From NCBI RefSeq assembly GCF_011398925.1, contig NZ_AP022842.1, forward strand, positions 1,910,001 through 1,974,000: 64,000 nt of DNA, written 5' to 3'. This DNA is from Bacillus sp. KH172YL63 (GTDB lineage Bacteria > Bacillota > Bacilli > Bacillales > Bacillaceae_B). The position numbers were made by a program, and so were the translations under genes. Of this stretch, positions 48,642-57,959 are shown in pieces (positions within the stretch are counted from its first letter, which is position 1; every line of letters starts with the position of its first letter). The notes beneath the pieces are model-generated. The model ran no database searches. It worked only from the letters and a program-made list of their open reading frames with translations, and was not told the origin of the DNA.

Positions 48642-48779
48642 TTACATATCGTGATGTCCATGTTGTTTTTGTCTTGTATGATTTCGGTTCTTGACTTTAT
48701 GTGAACCGCTCAGAGGCTCCTGCTGCCCTGATTGCTTTGGTGCATTTTTACGCATGTCTTTCCCATCGTTTTTGTTCAT
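48642..48779 (-). CDS. sspP: Small acid-soluble spore protein P
   Basis: A 45-residue spore protein ([16 protein letters not shown] at the start, [23 protein letters not shown] end) matching SspP (CotL) of B. subtilis in length and motifs. It is made in the forespore and is a minor SASP. GGAGGGATGAATC gives the ribosome site. The order cotM, sspP, sspO, citB is conserved. Confidence 0.93.
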   Translation of the reverse strand: MNKNDGKDMRKNAPKQSGQQEPLSGSHKVKNRNHTRQKQHGHHDM

Positions 48780-48798
48780 GATTCATCCCTCCTGCCTT

Positions 48799-48828
48799 TA
48801 GGATGCATTGGAGTGAACCGGTTTATAC
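48799..48828 (-). promoter_or_regulatory. Candidate sigma-G promoter of sspP
   Basis: On the minus strand GTATA (plus 48824-48828) and CATCCTA (plus 48799-48805) are 18 bases apart, fitting the sigma-G pattern GNATR and CATNNTA expected for a forespore gene. Confidence 0.6.
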
Positions 48829-48895
48829 AATGTATAGAATGGAGCTGGTTTGCCTATACTATAAAGGCTGATTTCAGAACAAGGAGAGATGATTC

Positions 48896-49156
48896 ATGCC
48901 TTATCATAAAAATAAACAGCAAGCTTATCAGGCAGTGGAGCAAAGTGTGACCGAAGTGCAGAACACTGTCAATGAACTGGTATTGGATGGAGCGAGTTAC
49001 GGATCTCAATTGGCCCACCTGAAGAATGAAGTGAATGAAGCGTATCAGCAAATAGAAAACGCTTTGGAAGTGGCATCTGAAACACAACGGGCCCAGCTTC
49101 AACAGTTCAAGTCTGATTTATCCGCTATCATGAACGAAGTGAATAACCATTCTTGA
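48896..49156 (+). CDS. DUF2564-like small protein
   Basis: An 86-residue, wholly helical, acidic protein (AVEQSVTEVQNTVNELVLDG, QLAHLKNEVNEAYQQIENAL) resembling the Bacillus-only DUF2564 family. The ATG follows AAGGAGAGATGATTC. It is transcribed against its sspP and sspO neighbours and interrupts the B. subtilis-type order. No membrane helix or Cys; function unknown. Confidence 0.7.
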   Translation: MPYHKNKQQAYQAVEQSVTEVQNTVNELVLDGASYGSQLAHLKNEVNEAYQQIENALEVASETQRAQLQQFKSDLSAIMNEVNNHS

Positions 49157-49168
49157 GGTACAGTTCCA

Positions 49169-49208
49169 AAAAACCCCGACTGCAAAACTTTTGCGGTCGG
49201 GGTTTTAT
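49169..49208 (+). terminator. Terminator
   Basis: AAAACCCCGACTGC and GCGGTCGGGGTTTT pair (one G-U) over eight bases. It follows the DUF2564-like gene and may also serve sspO on the other strand. Confidence 0.85.
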
Positions 49209-49282
49209 TTTGAAGTGAATCGGGTAGTGGAACTGTGAAGTCTCAAATTACATAGGTTTGAGCATCTCATCTCTTGCCAGTC

Positions 49283-49432
49283 CTATTGATTCGTTTTTCG
49301 TTTCTTGCTGAACTGCCGCTGCCCTTCTGTTAATGGTTCATTGGCGTATTCTTCGTTATATCCTGCCCCGTTGCCCTGTGACTTCGCCGCATTTGGCTCG
49401 TTGATCGTATGATTTGCTTTTCGTTTCGCCAT
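49283..49432 (-). CDS. sspO: Small acid-soluble spore protein O
   Basis: A 49-residue SASP ([20 protein letters not shown] at the start, ending KKRKTNQ), clearly SspO (CotK) as in B. subtilis, where it is a forespore protein encoded beside citB. The GGAGGTG ribosome site lies about 8 bases upstream. A CATATTA box on the minus strand (plus 49454-49460) could be a sigma-G -10. Confidence 0.94.
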   Translation of the reverse strand: MAKRKANHTINEPNAAKSQGNGAGYNEEYANEPLTEGQRQFSKKRKTNQ

Positions 49433-49632
49433 TTTTCTACACCTCCATACAAGTAATATGCCACCGTTACCAAGTGTTTAGTAAAGGGAATGGCTAACAG
49501 AATTGTTTTTTCACGATAACTTTTTGAATGGTGCGACATGTTTTGACACAGGTGAAAATGTTGTAATACCAATATTTTCACTAAAAGCAAAAGGAGATTA
49601 ATGTTTTAGATAAGAAAAACTTATCAAAAACA

Positions 49633-49669
49633 ATAACTTTATTGTTATTTACTTATGTAATCGCTTGTA
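49633..49669 (+). promoter_or_regulatory. citB control region: CcpC-like dyad and possible cre
   Basis: ATAAC-N6-GTTAT (49633-49648) is a perfect dyad like the ATAA/TTAT site bound by the citrate-responsive repressor CcpC before citB. TGTAATCGCTTGTA (49656-49669) matches the cre consensus with two mismatches. A promoter TTACTT-N16-TAAGAT overlaps them. The 325-base gap between sspO and citB otherwise holds nothing I recognise. Confidence 0.55.
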
Positions 49670-49757
49670 TTAAGATGGAAATGTGAGAAAAGTTCGTTAG
49701 TTTAAGAACGAAGACTTTTCGACTTATTGTTTGATGCAGTTTAGAGGGGGAATCGAA

Positions 49758-52469
49758 ATGGCAAAGAACGATGTATTTAATGCACGCTCTTCTTTCGAAC
49801 TTGAAGGAAAACGTTATCATTATTATCGTCTAAAAGCACTTGAAGAAGCTGGAGTTACAAAAATCAATCGCTTACCTTACAGCGTAAAGGTATTGCTCGA
49901 ATCTGTCCTTCGTCAATTTGACGGACGTGTCATTAACAAAGAGCATGTTGAGAACCTTGCGAACTGGGGATCAACTGAAGTGAAGGATGCGGAAGTTCCG
50001 TTCAAGCCTTCACGTGTTATCCTTCAGGATTTCACTGGTGTACCGGCTGTCGTAGATTTGGCATCCTTACGTAAGGCAATGGCTGATATCGGGGGCGATC
50101 CTCAGAAGATCAATCCTGAAATCCCGGTTGATCTGGTTATCGACCACTCTGTACAGGTTGATAAATATGGAACAGCGAATGCACTGCAAGTTAACATGGA
50201 TCTTGAATTTGAACGTAATGCAGAGCGTTACCAATTCCTTAGCTGGGCTCAAAAGGCATTTGAAAACTATCGTGCCGTACCGCCTGCAACCGGGATCGTT
50301 CACCAGGTAAACTTAGAATACTTAGCAAATGTCGTTCACGCTGTTGAGACAACAGAAGGCGATTTTGAAACATATCCGGATACACTTGTTGGAACCGACT
50401 CCCATACGACAATGATCAATGGGATTGGTGTCCTTGGATGGGGTGTTGGTGGAATCGAAGCGGAAGCTGGAATGCTTGGTCAGCCATCATACTTCCCAAT
50501 CCCAGAAGTTATCGGGGTGAAATTGACTGGAGAGCTTCCAAATGGCGCAACTGCGACAGATTTGGCTCTGAAAGTCACACAAGTATTGCGTCAAAAAGGA
50601 GTAGTAGGAAAATTCGTCGAGTATTTCGGAACAGGTGTTGCAACACTGCCGCTTGCTGACCGTGCGACGATCGCCAACATGGCTCCTGAATACGGCGCAA
50701 CTTGCGGATTCTTCCCTGTAGATTCCGAATCACTGGATTATCTTCGTTTAACGGGACGTGATGAAGATCATATCAACATGGTAGAAGAATACCTGAAGAA
50801 AAACGAAATGTTCTTCACGCCTGAAAAAGAAGAGCCAACTTACACAGACGTCGTGGAAATCGACCTTTCTGCAGTAGAACCAAACCTTTCCGGACCGAAA
50901 CGTCCTCAAGATTTGATTCCACTGTCAGATATGAAGGAATCTTTCCTTAACTCCATCACGGCTAAAGAAGGCGTACAAGGATTCGGCCTTGACGCATCTG
51001 AAATCAACAAAACAGCCAAGTATACGACTGAAGACGGTACGGATGTAGAAATGCCTACCGGTGCGATCGGTATCGCTGCCATCACGTCTTGTACGAATAC
51101 ATCAAATCCATATGTTATGTTAGGTGCCGGCCTTGTTGCGAAAAAGGCAGTGGAACTTGGCATGAATGTCCCTGATTATGTGAAAACATCACTTGCACCG
51201 GGATCTAAAGTTGTTACAGGCTACTTAAGGGATTCAGGATTACTGTCTTACCTTGAGACAATCGGCTTCAACCTTGTTGGGTATGGTTGTACGACTTGTA
51301 TCGGTAACTCCGGTCCACTTCGTCCGGAAATCGAGAAAGCTGTTTCTGAGGCTGACTTATTATTAACATCAGTCCTTTCAGGTAACCGTAACTTCGAAGG
51401 ACGTATCCACCCATTGGTGAAAGCAAACTACCTTGCTTCTCCGCCACTGGTTGTAGCATACGCCTTAGCTGGTACAGTAAACATCGACCTTCAAACCGAA
51501 TCACTAGGAAAAGATAAAGATGGAAATGATGTATTCTTCAAAGACATCTGGCCGACTCAGGATGAAGTGAAGGATGCGGTCAAGTCTACTGTAACACCAG
51601 AATTGTTCCGCAGGGAATATGAGCATGTTTTCTCTGAAAACGAACGCTGGAATGAGATCAAAACAAGCAACGAACCACTATACAGCTTTGATGAGAACTC
51701 AACTTACATCCAAAACCCTTCATTCTTCACAGGACTTGCAACAACGCCTGAGGACATCAAAGGGTTGAACGGACTTCGCGTTGTCGGTAAGTTCGGGGAT
51801 TCGGTCACAACTGACCACATTTCACCAGCCGGTGCCATCGGAAAAGATACACCAGCAGGGAAATATCTACGTGCAAACAACGTTGAACCACGTGACTTCA
51901 ACTCTTACGGTTCCCGTCGAGGTAACCATGAAGTGATGATGCGCGGTACGTTTGCAAACATCCGTATCCGTAACCAAATTGCACCGGGTACTGAAGGTGG
52001 ATTCACTACCTACTGGCCTGAAAATGAAATCATGCCTATGTATGATGCCTGCATGAAGTATCAGCAGGATGGAACAGGGTTGGTTGTGCTTGCAGGTAAA
52101 GATTACGGTATGGGATCTTCCCGTGACTGGGCAGCGAAAGGAACAAACCTTCTTGGCATCAAGACGGTCATTGCTGAAAGTTACGAGCGTATTCACCGTT
52201 CAAACCTTGTGATGATGGGTGTGCTGCCTCTTCAATTCAAGAAGGGCGACAGCGCTGAAACACTTGGATTGACTGGTAAAGAAACGATCTCTGTCAATAT
52301 CACAGACGATGTAAAACCTCGTGACATCCTGACAGTTACTGCAGTCGCTGAAGATGGCACCACAACAGAGTTCGACGTGCTTGCACGTTTCGATTCTGAT
52401 GTTGAAGTGGACTACTACCGTCACGGTGGAATTCTGCAGATGGTTCTTAGAAACAAATTACAAGCATAA
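49758..52469 (+). CDS. citB: Aconitate hydratase (aconitase A)
   Basis: A 903-residue aconitase converting citrate to isocitrate in the TCA cycle. The 4Fe-4S cysteines lie in TSCTNTSNP (about 435) and [11 protein letters not shown] (about 501), with the C-terminal swivel domain ([21 protein letters not shown]). Bacterial AcnA/CitB also bind mRNA when iron is low. ATG 49758 follows GAGGGGG; the longer frame from 49731 precedes that site. The codon choice is that of a highly expressed gene. Confidence 0.96.
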   Translation: MAKNDVFNARSSFELEGKRYHYYRLKALEEAGVTKINRLPYSVKVLLESVLRQFDGRVINKEHVENLANWGSTEVKDAEVPFKPSRVILQDFTGVPAVVDLASLRKAMADIGGDPQKINPEIPVDLVIDHSVQVDKYGTANALQVNMDLEFERNAERYQFLSWAQKAFENYRAVPPATGIVHQVNLEYLANVVHAVETTEGDFETYPDTLVGTDSHTTMINGIGVLGWGVGGIEAEAGMLGQPSYFPIPEVIGVKLTGELPNGATATDLALKVTQVLRQKGVVGKFVEYFGTGVATLPLADRATIANMAPEYGATCGFFPVDSESLDYLRLTGRDEDHINMVEEYLKKNEMFFTPEKEEPTYTDVVEIDLSAVEPNLSGPKRPQDLIPLSDMKESFLNSITAKEGVQGFGLDASEINKTAKYTTEDGTDVEMPTGAIGIAAITSCTNTSNPYVMLGAGLVAKKAVELGMNVPDYVKTSLAPGSKVVTGYLRDSGLLSYLETIGFNLVGYGCTTCIGNSGPLRPEIEKAVSEADLLLTSVLSGNRNFEGRIHPLVKANYLASPPLVVAYALAGTVNIDLQTESLGKDKDGNDVFFKDIWPTQDEVKDAVKSTVTPELFRREYEHVFSENERWNEIKTSNEPLYSFDENSTYIQNPSFFTGLATTPEDIKGLNGLRVVGKFGDSVTTDHISPAGAIGKDTPAGKYLRANNVEPRDFNSYGSRRGNHEVMMRGTFANIRIRNQIAPGTEGGFTTYWPENEIMPMYDACMKYQQDGTGLVVLAGKDYGMGSSRDWAAKGTNLLGIKTVIAESYERIHRSNLVMMGVLPLQFKKGDSAETLGLTGKETISVNITDDVKPRDILTVTAVAEDGTTTEFDVLARFDSDVEVDYYRHGGILQMVLRNKLQA

Positions 52470-52479
52470 TGCACACATG

Positions 52480-52510
52480 AAGCCCCGGGAGTCTCCCGGG
52501 GCTTATTTTA
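52480..52510 (+). terminator. Terminator after citB
   Basis: AAGCCCCGGGA and TCCCGGGGCTT form an 11-bp stem over three bases, followed by ATTTTA. Confidence 0.92.
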
Positions 52511-52603
52511 GGTTATGGGATATGTCCATATTACAATGTCTAAAAAGAGACAAGCTTACATAACATGGTAGTACGATCATTTCTATGAGAGGAGCGTACT
52601 GCT

Positions 52604-53191
52604 TTGAAAGCCATATTTGGGGTATTACTTGTCACATTATTGATTTTCAGCTTTTATATTGAGAATTCATCGGATCCTTATTCGTTTTCAGAAGACTCGT
52701 TTGATGCGGCTGCTTCATATGATCAATTGATTGATATCGACGAAGGAGAGCTTGCCAAAACGCAGTCGGTCGAAACAGCGGCAGGTCCGAATATCGGGGA
52801 TAAAGCAATCGACTTTAAGCTTGAGACGCTGAATGGCGAGGCCATGACTTTATCTCAGTTCAAAGGGAAGAAAGTCGTACTGAACTTCTGGGCGACATGG
52901 TGTCCGCCTTGTAAAGAAGAGATGCCTATCATCGAATCGTTTTATAAAAAACACGGAGATGACGTTGAAGTCCTTGCCATCAATATCGATCCTCAATATA
53001 ACGTCAAGGAATACCAAAAATCCATGAAACTCACCTTTCCGATCCTTCTCGACAAAGACGACAAAATAAACAACGCCTACGACATCCTGACCGTACCCAC
53101 CACCTTCATCATCAACCAACAAGGCATCATCACCAACAAACACATCGGAGCCATCACCACCCTCGACGCCTTTACCGCTTTACTCAAGTGA
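52604..53191 (+). CDS. yneN: YneN-like membrane-anchored thiol-disulfide oxidoreductase
   Basis: A 195-residue TlpA/ResA-type thioredoxin. One N-terminal membrane anchor (about 5-17) precedes the thioredoxin fold with the active-site WATWCPPCKEE (about 103) and the cis-proline TVPTTF. It faces outward and reduces or exchanges disulfides, as in cytochrome c maturation or spore assembly. The TTG start follows GAGAGGAGCG. Position after citB is that of yneN. The last 150 bases switch to C-ending codons and almost no G, just before a REP-like repeat. Confidence 0.88.
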   Translation: MKAIFGVLLVTLLIFSFYIENSSDPYSFSEDSFDAAASYDQLIDIDEGELAKTQSVETAAGPNIGDKAIDFKLETLNGEAMTLSQFKGKKVVLNFWATWCPPCKEEMPIIESFYKKHGDDVEVLAINIDPQYNVKEYQKSMKLTFPILLDKDDKINNAYDILTVPTTFIINQQGIITNKHIGAITTLDAFTALLK

Positions 53192-53273
53192 GGGACGGAC
53201 CTCCACACCACACATACGTAAATCACTGTTAGCAACCACCAACGGGGGACGGACCTCACACCGTCCGTGTGTC
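53190..53273. repeat. REP-like half repeats, copies 4a and 4b
   Basis: GAGGGACGGACCTCC (53190-53204) overlaps the yneN stop codon, and GGGGGACGGACCTC (53244-53257) follows in the same orientation. The second is followed by CACACCGTCC, giving a GGACGG/CCGTCC hairpin. Neither has the opposite full-length arm, so they look like solo or rearranged arms. Confidence 0.7.
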
Positions 53274-53386
53274 CGGGCAACCCGATAAGCGGCCCACCTG
53301 ATCCTCTAATTGTGACCTTTGTTTAAAATATCTGACATTTGGATATACTATTTATACAAACCACAATAGAGAGTGAGGGGAAGAAC

Positions 53387-53533
53387 ATGCGCAGACCAAG
53401 GAAAAAATCATTCGCAGATCTTGTGAAGGAAAACAAAAAACAATTACTCCTCGATCAAGATGCGATGGATGCGATAGAAGAGCGGATTGATGCAAGATTG
53501 GAGATAAAGCGTTCCATTGGAAAAGCCGAGTAA
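53387..53533 (+). CDS. FbpB-like small basic protein
   Basis: A 48-residue protein (MRRPRKKSFADLVKENKK at the start, then a charged IEERIDARLEIKR helix) resembling the Fur-regulated basic protein FbpB family of Bacillus, which helps an sRNA (FsrA) spare iron. The ATG follows GAGGGG. No Fur box TGATAAT-type sequence is visible in the 100 bases upstream, so iron control is not supported here. Family assignment rests on the short N-terminal motif. Confidence 0.6.
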   Translation: MRRPRKKSFADLVKENKKQLLLDQDAMDAIEERIDARLEIKRSIGKAE

Positions 53534-53558
53534 GAAATTACGAGGCTTATTTTTTTTG
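53521..53558 (+). terminator. Terminator after the FbpB-like gene
   Basis: AAGCC and GGCTT enclose GTAA/TTAC, followed by ATTTTTTTT; the stop codon lies in the stem. Confidence 0.6.
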
Positions 53559-53638
53559 CCTGACATTCATACATGCCAATAATTACGCCCTATCAACCCG
53601 GCCAATTTGGAAATCATATTAGTAAGGAGGGGAAGTTT

Positions 53639-53782
53639 ATGAGCAACTCAAAAGGTAGTCCGAATCATTTCGCGCCTAACCATATCGGTACGCAGTCCAG
53701 AGCTGCAGGCGGCAATAAAGGGAAACAGATGCAGGATAAATCAGGGAAGCATGCACAGGTCATCCAAACAAAGGGTGAATAA
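53639..53782 (+). CDS. sspN: Small acid-soluble spore protein N
   Basis: A 47-residue SASP ([20 protein letters not shown], ending QVIQTKGE) matching SspN of B. subtilis, where sspN lies directly before tlp as here. It is a minor forespore protein. AAGGAGGGGAAG gives the ribosome site. It probably shares a transcript with tlp. Confidence 0.9.
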   Translation: MSNSKGSPNHFAPNHIGTQSRAAGGNKGKQMQDKSGKHAQVIQTKGE

Positions 53783-53804
53783 AGTTTACCTGTAGCAGCT
53801 ACCC

Positions 53805-53827
53805 GGACGGAAAGGTCCGTCCCCCAA
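53805..53827. repeat. REP-like compact hairpin, copy 5
   Basis: GGACGG (53805-53810) and CCGTCC (53817-53822) pair over AAAGGT, a shrunken form of the GGGACGGACCTC family lying between sspN and tlp. Confidence 0.65.
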
Positions 53828-53856
53828 AAATATGATTGATATAGGAGGAATTCAGG

Positions 53857-54081
53857 ATGGCGTGGGAAAAGCAGAATCCGGATGATCGCAGTGATAATGT
53901 TGAGAAGCTTCAAGGCATGGTGCAGCATACGATTGAGAATATCGATCGAGCTGAGGAGTCCATGGCTTTAACGGACAGTGAGGAACAGCTGCAATCGATT
54001 CAGGCTAAGAATGAACGCCGGAGAGAGAGCCTCCAGGCATTCCGAAGCGAAATTAAAGACGAAGCGAACGCAAGGAAATAA
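53857..54081 (+). CDS. tlp: Small acid-soluble spore protein Tlp
   Basis: A 74-residue charged helical protein (PDDRSDNVEKLQGMVQHTIENI) of the thioredoxin-like Tlp SASP family. In B. subtilis tlp is in an operon with sspN and is made in the forespore. AGGAGGAATTCAGG gives the ribosome site. The compact REP-like hairpin lies between it and sspN. Confidence 0.92.
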   Translation: MAWEKQNPDDRSDNVEKLQGMVQHTIENIDRAEESMALTDSEEQLQSIQAKNERRRESLQAFRSEIKDEANARK

Positions 54082-54094
54082 ACCCAATCAGTTC

Positions 54095-54150
54095 ATGACC
54101 CGGGAAGGACGATCCATCAAATGGCGTCCGGCCTGGGTCATGCTGTTATT
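54095..54150 (+). terminator. Terminator-like hairpin after tlp
   Basis: CATGACCC and GGGTCATG enclose an inner GGACG/CGTCC stem; the U-run is weak (TTATTTTA). Confidence 0.6.
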
Positions 54151-54246
54151 TTAGATTGTCCCTTTCACAGCAAGCGGATTTGTATATTGCCTCTGACAAC
54201 TATGATAAAATGGGAACGATACTCAATAGACGAAGAGGGTGTGAAC

Positions 54247-54666
54247 ATGCATATTGCAGAAAAAACAATAGAAGTCCGCTATGCAGAAACAGATCAGATG
54301 GGGGTTGTGTACCATGCCAATTACCTGGTCTGGATGGAATTGGGGCGCACACAGCTGATTGAGGACCTGGGGTTCAAATATGCGGATGTTGAGAAAGAGG
54401 GCATATTATCTCCTGTCATCGACCTGAATGTCAGCTATAAGTCACCAGTCAGATACGGAGAACAAGCGTTCATCAAAACATGGGTGGAAGCTTATGATGG
54501 TCTTCGCATCACCTATGCATATGAAATTTTCAACGGGAAGAATGAGCTTGCCATCACCGGTCAATCAAAGCATGTATGTGTCAAACAGGAAAATTTCCGT
54601 CCGGTCTCCATCAGGAAAATGTTCCCTCACTGGCATGAAGCATACGAAAAAGCAATGAAATCTTAA
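54247..54666 (+). CDS. yneP: Acyl-CoA thioesterase (YneP-like)
   Basis: A 139-residue hotdog-fold thioesterase of the 4HBT type. The catalytic Asp is in RYAETDQMGVVYHANYL (the usual DxDxxGHVNN-type loop), followed by ELGRTQLIEDLG. It hydrolyses acyl-CoA thioesters; the acyl group is unknown. ATG 54247 follows GAAGAGGG; a GTG six bases upstream is also possible. The order tlp, yneP, yneQ is as in B. subtilis. Confidence 0.88.
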   Translation: MHIAEKTIEVRYAETDQMGVVYHANYLVWMELGRTQLIEDLGFKYADVEKEGILSPVIDLNVSYKSPVRYGEQAFIKTWVEAYDGLRITYAYEIFNGKNELAITGQSKHVCVKQENFRPVSIRKMFPHWHEAYEKAMKS

Positions 54667-54712
54667 TTCATCCATACATAATCCGGGAAATCAGGGAAAA
54701 AGGGGGCTTTCC

Positions 54713-55018
54713 ATGGCATTCGGCATTAACAGACAAGAGCTAAAGGATTGGAAACAAGCGGTCATGGGCGGTGACATTGCTTTTTTGACCCATTACTGGC
54801 TTGATGATCGGTTTCCTGGTGCCCGGTCCGTCACGAAAGTAGGCTGTTGTGATTTGGATACGTTAGCTCGCTGGGGAGATCAATACAGCTTGAAAAGGGA
54901 ATGGATTCATCAGCGTGAAGGCGGCTTCCCTCATTTTGATCTTGTAGGGGATACCCAGCTCAAGATTCTTCGGAATGAAGGGCTGCATGATCATATCGAT
55001 CGCTTCCTGAAGGGGTGA
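54713..55018 (+). CDS. yneQ: YneQ-like conserved protein
   Basis: A 101-residue conserved Bacillus protein of unknown function, matching YneQ by position and by the pattern FLTHYWLDDRFPG, KVGCCDLDTLARWG and REGGFPHFDLVG. No membrane helix. The two adjacent cysteines may bind a metal, but this is only a guess. It is transcribed with or after yneP. Confidence 0.85.
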   Translation: MAFGINRQELKDWKQAVMGGDIAFLTHYWLDDRFPGARSVTKVGCCDLDTLARWGDQYSLKREWIHQREGGFPHFDLVGDTQLKILRNEGLHDHIDRFLKG

Positions 55019-55040
55019 AAATGACCTTCAAACAAGGAAA

Positions 55041-55063
55041 AAGGCTGGCGTCTGCCAGCCTTA
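55041..55063. terminator. Terminator between yneQ and yneR
   Basis: AAGGCTGGC and GCCAGCCTT pair over four bases between convergent genes; there is no long U-run. Confidence 0.7.
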
Positions 55064-55070
55064 GACCACA

Positions 55071-55361
55071 TTATTTTTTGTACTCATAGGATGGTTCCTG
55101 AAGTGTTTCGTCAAACTCGACGTACAAATCATGACCGTCAAAAAACCATAAATCCCTTTCTTCAATAAAAAACGTCCGGTCTTCGACCACAACCTGTTCA
55201 CCGATGTCGACAGGTTCATCTTTTGTCACACCTAAGGAAAAACTATCATGAAGAGGACTTGAGCCTCCGTAACGTACGTAAAAGCGTACTTGTCCGCCTT
55301 CTTCCACCAGCATTTCATCTTTAAACCAAAACAACGCTTTTTCAGAAATATGTATATTCAT
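55071..55361 (-). CDS. yneR: YneR-like HesB/IscA-related protein
   Basis: A 96-residue protein of the HesB-like YneR family (MNIHISEKALFWFKDEM at the start, RFYVRYGGSSPLHDSFSLGV in the middle). Unlike true IscA proteins it lacks the three conserved cysteines, so Fe-S binding is doubtful. ATG 55361 follows GAGAGGAG; a longer frame starts 60 bases upstream without such a site. Confidence 0.88.
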   Translation of the reverse strand: MNIHISEKALFWFKDEMLVEEGGQVRFYVRYGGSSPLHDSFSLGVTKDEPVDIGEQVVVEDRTFFIEERDLWFFDGHDLYVEFDETLQEPSYEYKK

Positions 55362-55481
55362 GGATGAAGCTCCTCTCTGTACTTCATGTCCAACCTGCTT
55401 TCTGGACAAAGAAAGTTTCATTACATATTATATACATAGATAAGCTTTAACATCTACCCATACGCATAAAGGAGGAGAATC

Positions 55482-55742
55482 ATGAAGACACAAGCATTGC
55501 TGTATTACATAGGCGCCTTTATCTTTGCAGGGTTGAGCATCTTAACTTTCATTCAACTGCATGATCCGGTCTATCAGATGGAAGCGGGTGCATTCATCAT
55601 CACATCGGCACTCATCTATTACGGAATGATCACCCTTTTCTTTAAAGGAAACAGAAAGACATTCTTAATGATCAACGGTGCCCTGGCGATTTTGGCGCTT
55701 GGCGGCATCTTCTTCAATTCATTGATCTTTGGGGGACATTAA
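55482..55742 (+). CDS. Small membrane protein of unknown function
   Basis: An 86-residue protein with three membrane helices (about 6-23, 36-53 and 63-83) and short charged loops (KGNRKT). The ATG follows AAAGGAGGAGAATC. It has its own terminator. I recognise no family; it is inserted between yneR and the CapA-type gene. Confidence 0.75.
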   Translation: MKTQALLYYIGAFIFAGLSILTFIQLHDPVYQMEAGAFIITSALIYYGMITLFFKGNRKTFLMINGALAILALGGIFFNSLIFGGH

Positions 55743-55745
55743 AAA

Positions 55746-55778
55746 AACGAGCTTACCGTATAGTAGGCTCGTTTTTAT
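55746..55778 (+). terminator. Terminator
   Basis: AAACGAGC and GCTCGTTT pair over 12 bases, followed by TTATTA. Confidence 0.85.
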
Positions 55779-55806
55779 TATGGCGTTACCCCTTATGAAA
55801 GAGATA

Positions 55807-56967
55807 TCACTCCGGCAGTCCATTCACCATGTGAGATACCATTTCTTCTTGAGAATAACGGATTAAACCGTTTTTCTCGGCAAAATCCAGCGGGTAAATC
55901 CTGTAATTTTTATAGTGATTTTCAGACACGAATGTTGGCTGAAAATCGATGGAAGGGTATGTGATCTTCGTACCTGCGGGGTTACTCCTTTTATCTACTT
56001 GCACTGTCACCATTCCACCAATATCTTTAAAATCGTCTTTTTGTCCTGAAAGGAAATTTCCGAGCGAGTAGATAACGACGGCTTCGCGTCCGTCTTCAGT
56101 CTTATAGGTCTGAATCGGCTGCAAAACGTGCGGGTGATGACCGAAAATGATATCAACCCCGTTATTCGTCAGCACTTTTGCGAGTCTTTCCTGTTCCCCG
56201 GTCGGAAAGCGCTGATATTCATTACCCCAATGGAGGCTTAATACAACGATATCTGTATCCATCATTCTTGCCTTCCTGACTTCCTTCAGCATCTTCTGCT
56301 CATCGATCAAATTGACTAAGTAATCTTTTCCCTGAGGGACCGGGATGCCATTCGTTCCATACGTATATGAAAGGAGGGCAAACTTAATTCCGTTCACGTT
56401 GAATGTACGGATGCGATCCTTATCCTCTTTGCTTTTAAAGGCACCAACATAGGGCATCGAAATCTCTTCATAGTAATCGATTGCGCTTTTTAACCCCTTT
56501 TCCCCTTGATCTAGTGAGTGGTTATTCGCTGTCGTTACTGCGTCGACGCCTACTTCCTGCAGTGTTTTCACGATTTCTTTAGGGCTGTTGAAAAGCGGAT
56601 AACTTGAAAGTCCGAGCTCTGCACCGCCAGGGGTCGATTCCTGGTTTGCAATCAAGAAATCGGGCGCGGATAAGATGTCTTTAACAGGTGCGAACATCTG
56701 TGAGAATTGATAGCCGGAACCGCTGTTCGCATCGTTATACACCGTATCGTGGAGGAGGATATCTCCGATTGCAGCGATAGAAGCAGTGGTATTGATGGAC
56801 TTTTCCGAAGCTTCAACTTCCCGTGTGGTGTGCAGCAGCGATGAAAGGGTTTCTTTCTCCCCGGATGCGGCTTTAAATTCTGTCAACTGTCCATATAATA
56901 GAAAGCCCATGACAAGAAGCAATGGCAGGGATATGGCCAGTGCAATGATGGAGCGTTTTTTCTTCAT
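55807..56967 (-). CDS. CapA-family metallophosphatase-like protein
   Basis: A 386-residue protein with an N-terminal membrane anchor (about 8-25) and an extracytoplasmic CapA/PgsA-type domain: AAIGDILLHD (about 65), NQESTPGG, TTANNHSLDQG (about 140), LSLHWGNEYQ and FGHHPHVLQP supply the metal-binding Asp, Asn and His set. CapA takes part in poly-gamma-glutamate capsule export, but no capB/capC genes are adjacent, so the role here is open. ATG 56967 follows AAAGGA by 8 bases; two other ATG codons lie just upstream. Confidence 0.85.
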   Translation of the reverse strand: MKKKRSIIALAISLPLLLVMGFLLYGQLTEFKAASGEKETLSSLLHTTREVEASEKSINTTASIAAIGDILLHDTVYNDANSGSGYQFSQMFAPVKDILSAPDFLIANQESTPGGAELGLSSYPLFNSPKEIVKTLQEVGVDAVTTANNHSLDQGEKGLKSAIDYYEEISMPYVGAFKSKEDKDRIRTFNVNGIKFALLSYTYGTNGIPVPQGKDYLVNLIDEQKMLKEVRKARMMDTDIVVLSLHWGNEYQRFPTGEQERLAKVLTNNGVDIIFGHHPHVLQPIQTYKTEDGREAVVIYSLGNFLSGQKDDFKDIGGMVTVQVDKRSNPAGTKITYPSIDFQPTFVSENHYKNYRIYPLDFAEKNGLIRYSQEEMVSHMVNGLPE

Positions 56968-57125
56968 ATTCATCATCCTTTATCTGTCTCTATCCCTATT
57001 TTACATAATTTCCGATGTGTTTTGTGCTAATTGTCAAAAATGGTGTAGAACTTTATCGAAACGCGCATCTACCATCATCTTTCTCATAGGAAGAGAGGTA
57101 TATACGTCTAGGTGCCAGTAAAAAA

Positions 57126-57176
57126 GTGACCCATATACCAACCGCCCGCTGGAGGGAGATGGTTGAATGGGTCACC
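57126..57176 (-). terminator. Terminator of plsY
   Basis: GTGACCCAT (57126-57134) and ATGGGTCAC (57167-57175) enclose an inner CCAAC/GTTGG stem. On the minus strand TTTTTTA follows. Confidence 0.85.
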
Positions 57177-57179
57177 TTT

Positions 57180-57764
57180 TTAAAGCCACTTGATTTTTGG
57201 TTCGGTTTTATCTTTAATGCGCTTAATATTTGCTCTATGTCTGTAAATGACAAAAATGGCGAGTATGCCGACAACGATTATGAGTGGAAGGTCTCCCGTA
57301 AAGATCGAATATGTAAAGGCGAGGACCGCTGCAATCATGGATGACAGGGAAACATATTTCGTTGCATATAAGCATATGAAAAAGACACCGAGTAGAATGA
57401 TAAACAAGATGGGGTTGTATCCCAGGAGGACTCCGGCAGATGTTGCCACAGCTTTCCCTCCCCTGAAGTTTGCGAACAGCGGGTACATGTGTCCAATGAC
57501 GGCAAATACCCCTGCCAACAGCATATGTACGTCACTTGCGAACAATAGGGGCAGCAAAGTGGCGGCAGTACCTTTCAGGATATCCATGATCGTCACGATC
57601 ATACCTGCTTTCACACCAAGGGTCCTGAAGGTATTCGTTCCACCGAGATTGCCACTTCCATGTTCACGGATGTCTTTTCCGTAGAATGTCTTTCCGATCA
57701 GCAACCCTGATGGGATAGAGCCTAATAAATACGATAATACAAGAATAAGGGCAAAAATCATCAT
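57180..57764 (-). CDS. plsY: Glycerol-3-phosphate acyltransferase PlsY
   Basis: A 194-residue membrane enzyme with five helices that transfers the acyl group from acyl phosphate to glycerol-3-phosphate, the first step of phospholipid synthesis. All three family motifs are seen: [29 protein letters not shown] and the later glycine loop. It is yneS of B. subtilis, also opposite to parE. AAAGGAGC precedes; GTG 57767 and ATG 57761 are alternative starts. Confidence 0.93.
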   Translation of the reverse strand: MMIFALILVLSYLLGSIPSGLLIGKTFYGKDIREHGSGNLGGTNTFRTLGVKAGMIVTIMDILKGTAATLLPLLFASDVHMLLAGVFAVIGHMYPLFANFRGGKAVATSAGVLLGYNPILFIILLGVFFICLYATKYVSLSSMIAAVLAFTYSIFTGDLPLIIVVGILAIFVIYRHRANIKRIKDKTEPKIKWL

Positions 57765-57959
57765 CACTGCTCCTTTTAAAATAACTGGTTCGCTTTTATT
57801 TTACCATGTTTTCCTTTTCAAGGGGAGAAAATCCGTGAAAAAATTAGTACCTGTTCCTAAAATCAGCTATCATTCCAATCTTTCATAAAAGGATATCCGA
57901 TGGTGTGAAGTATGATAAAATGGACACACTTTAAATCGTTGAAATGTAGGTGAGTCGAG

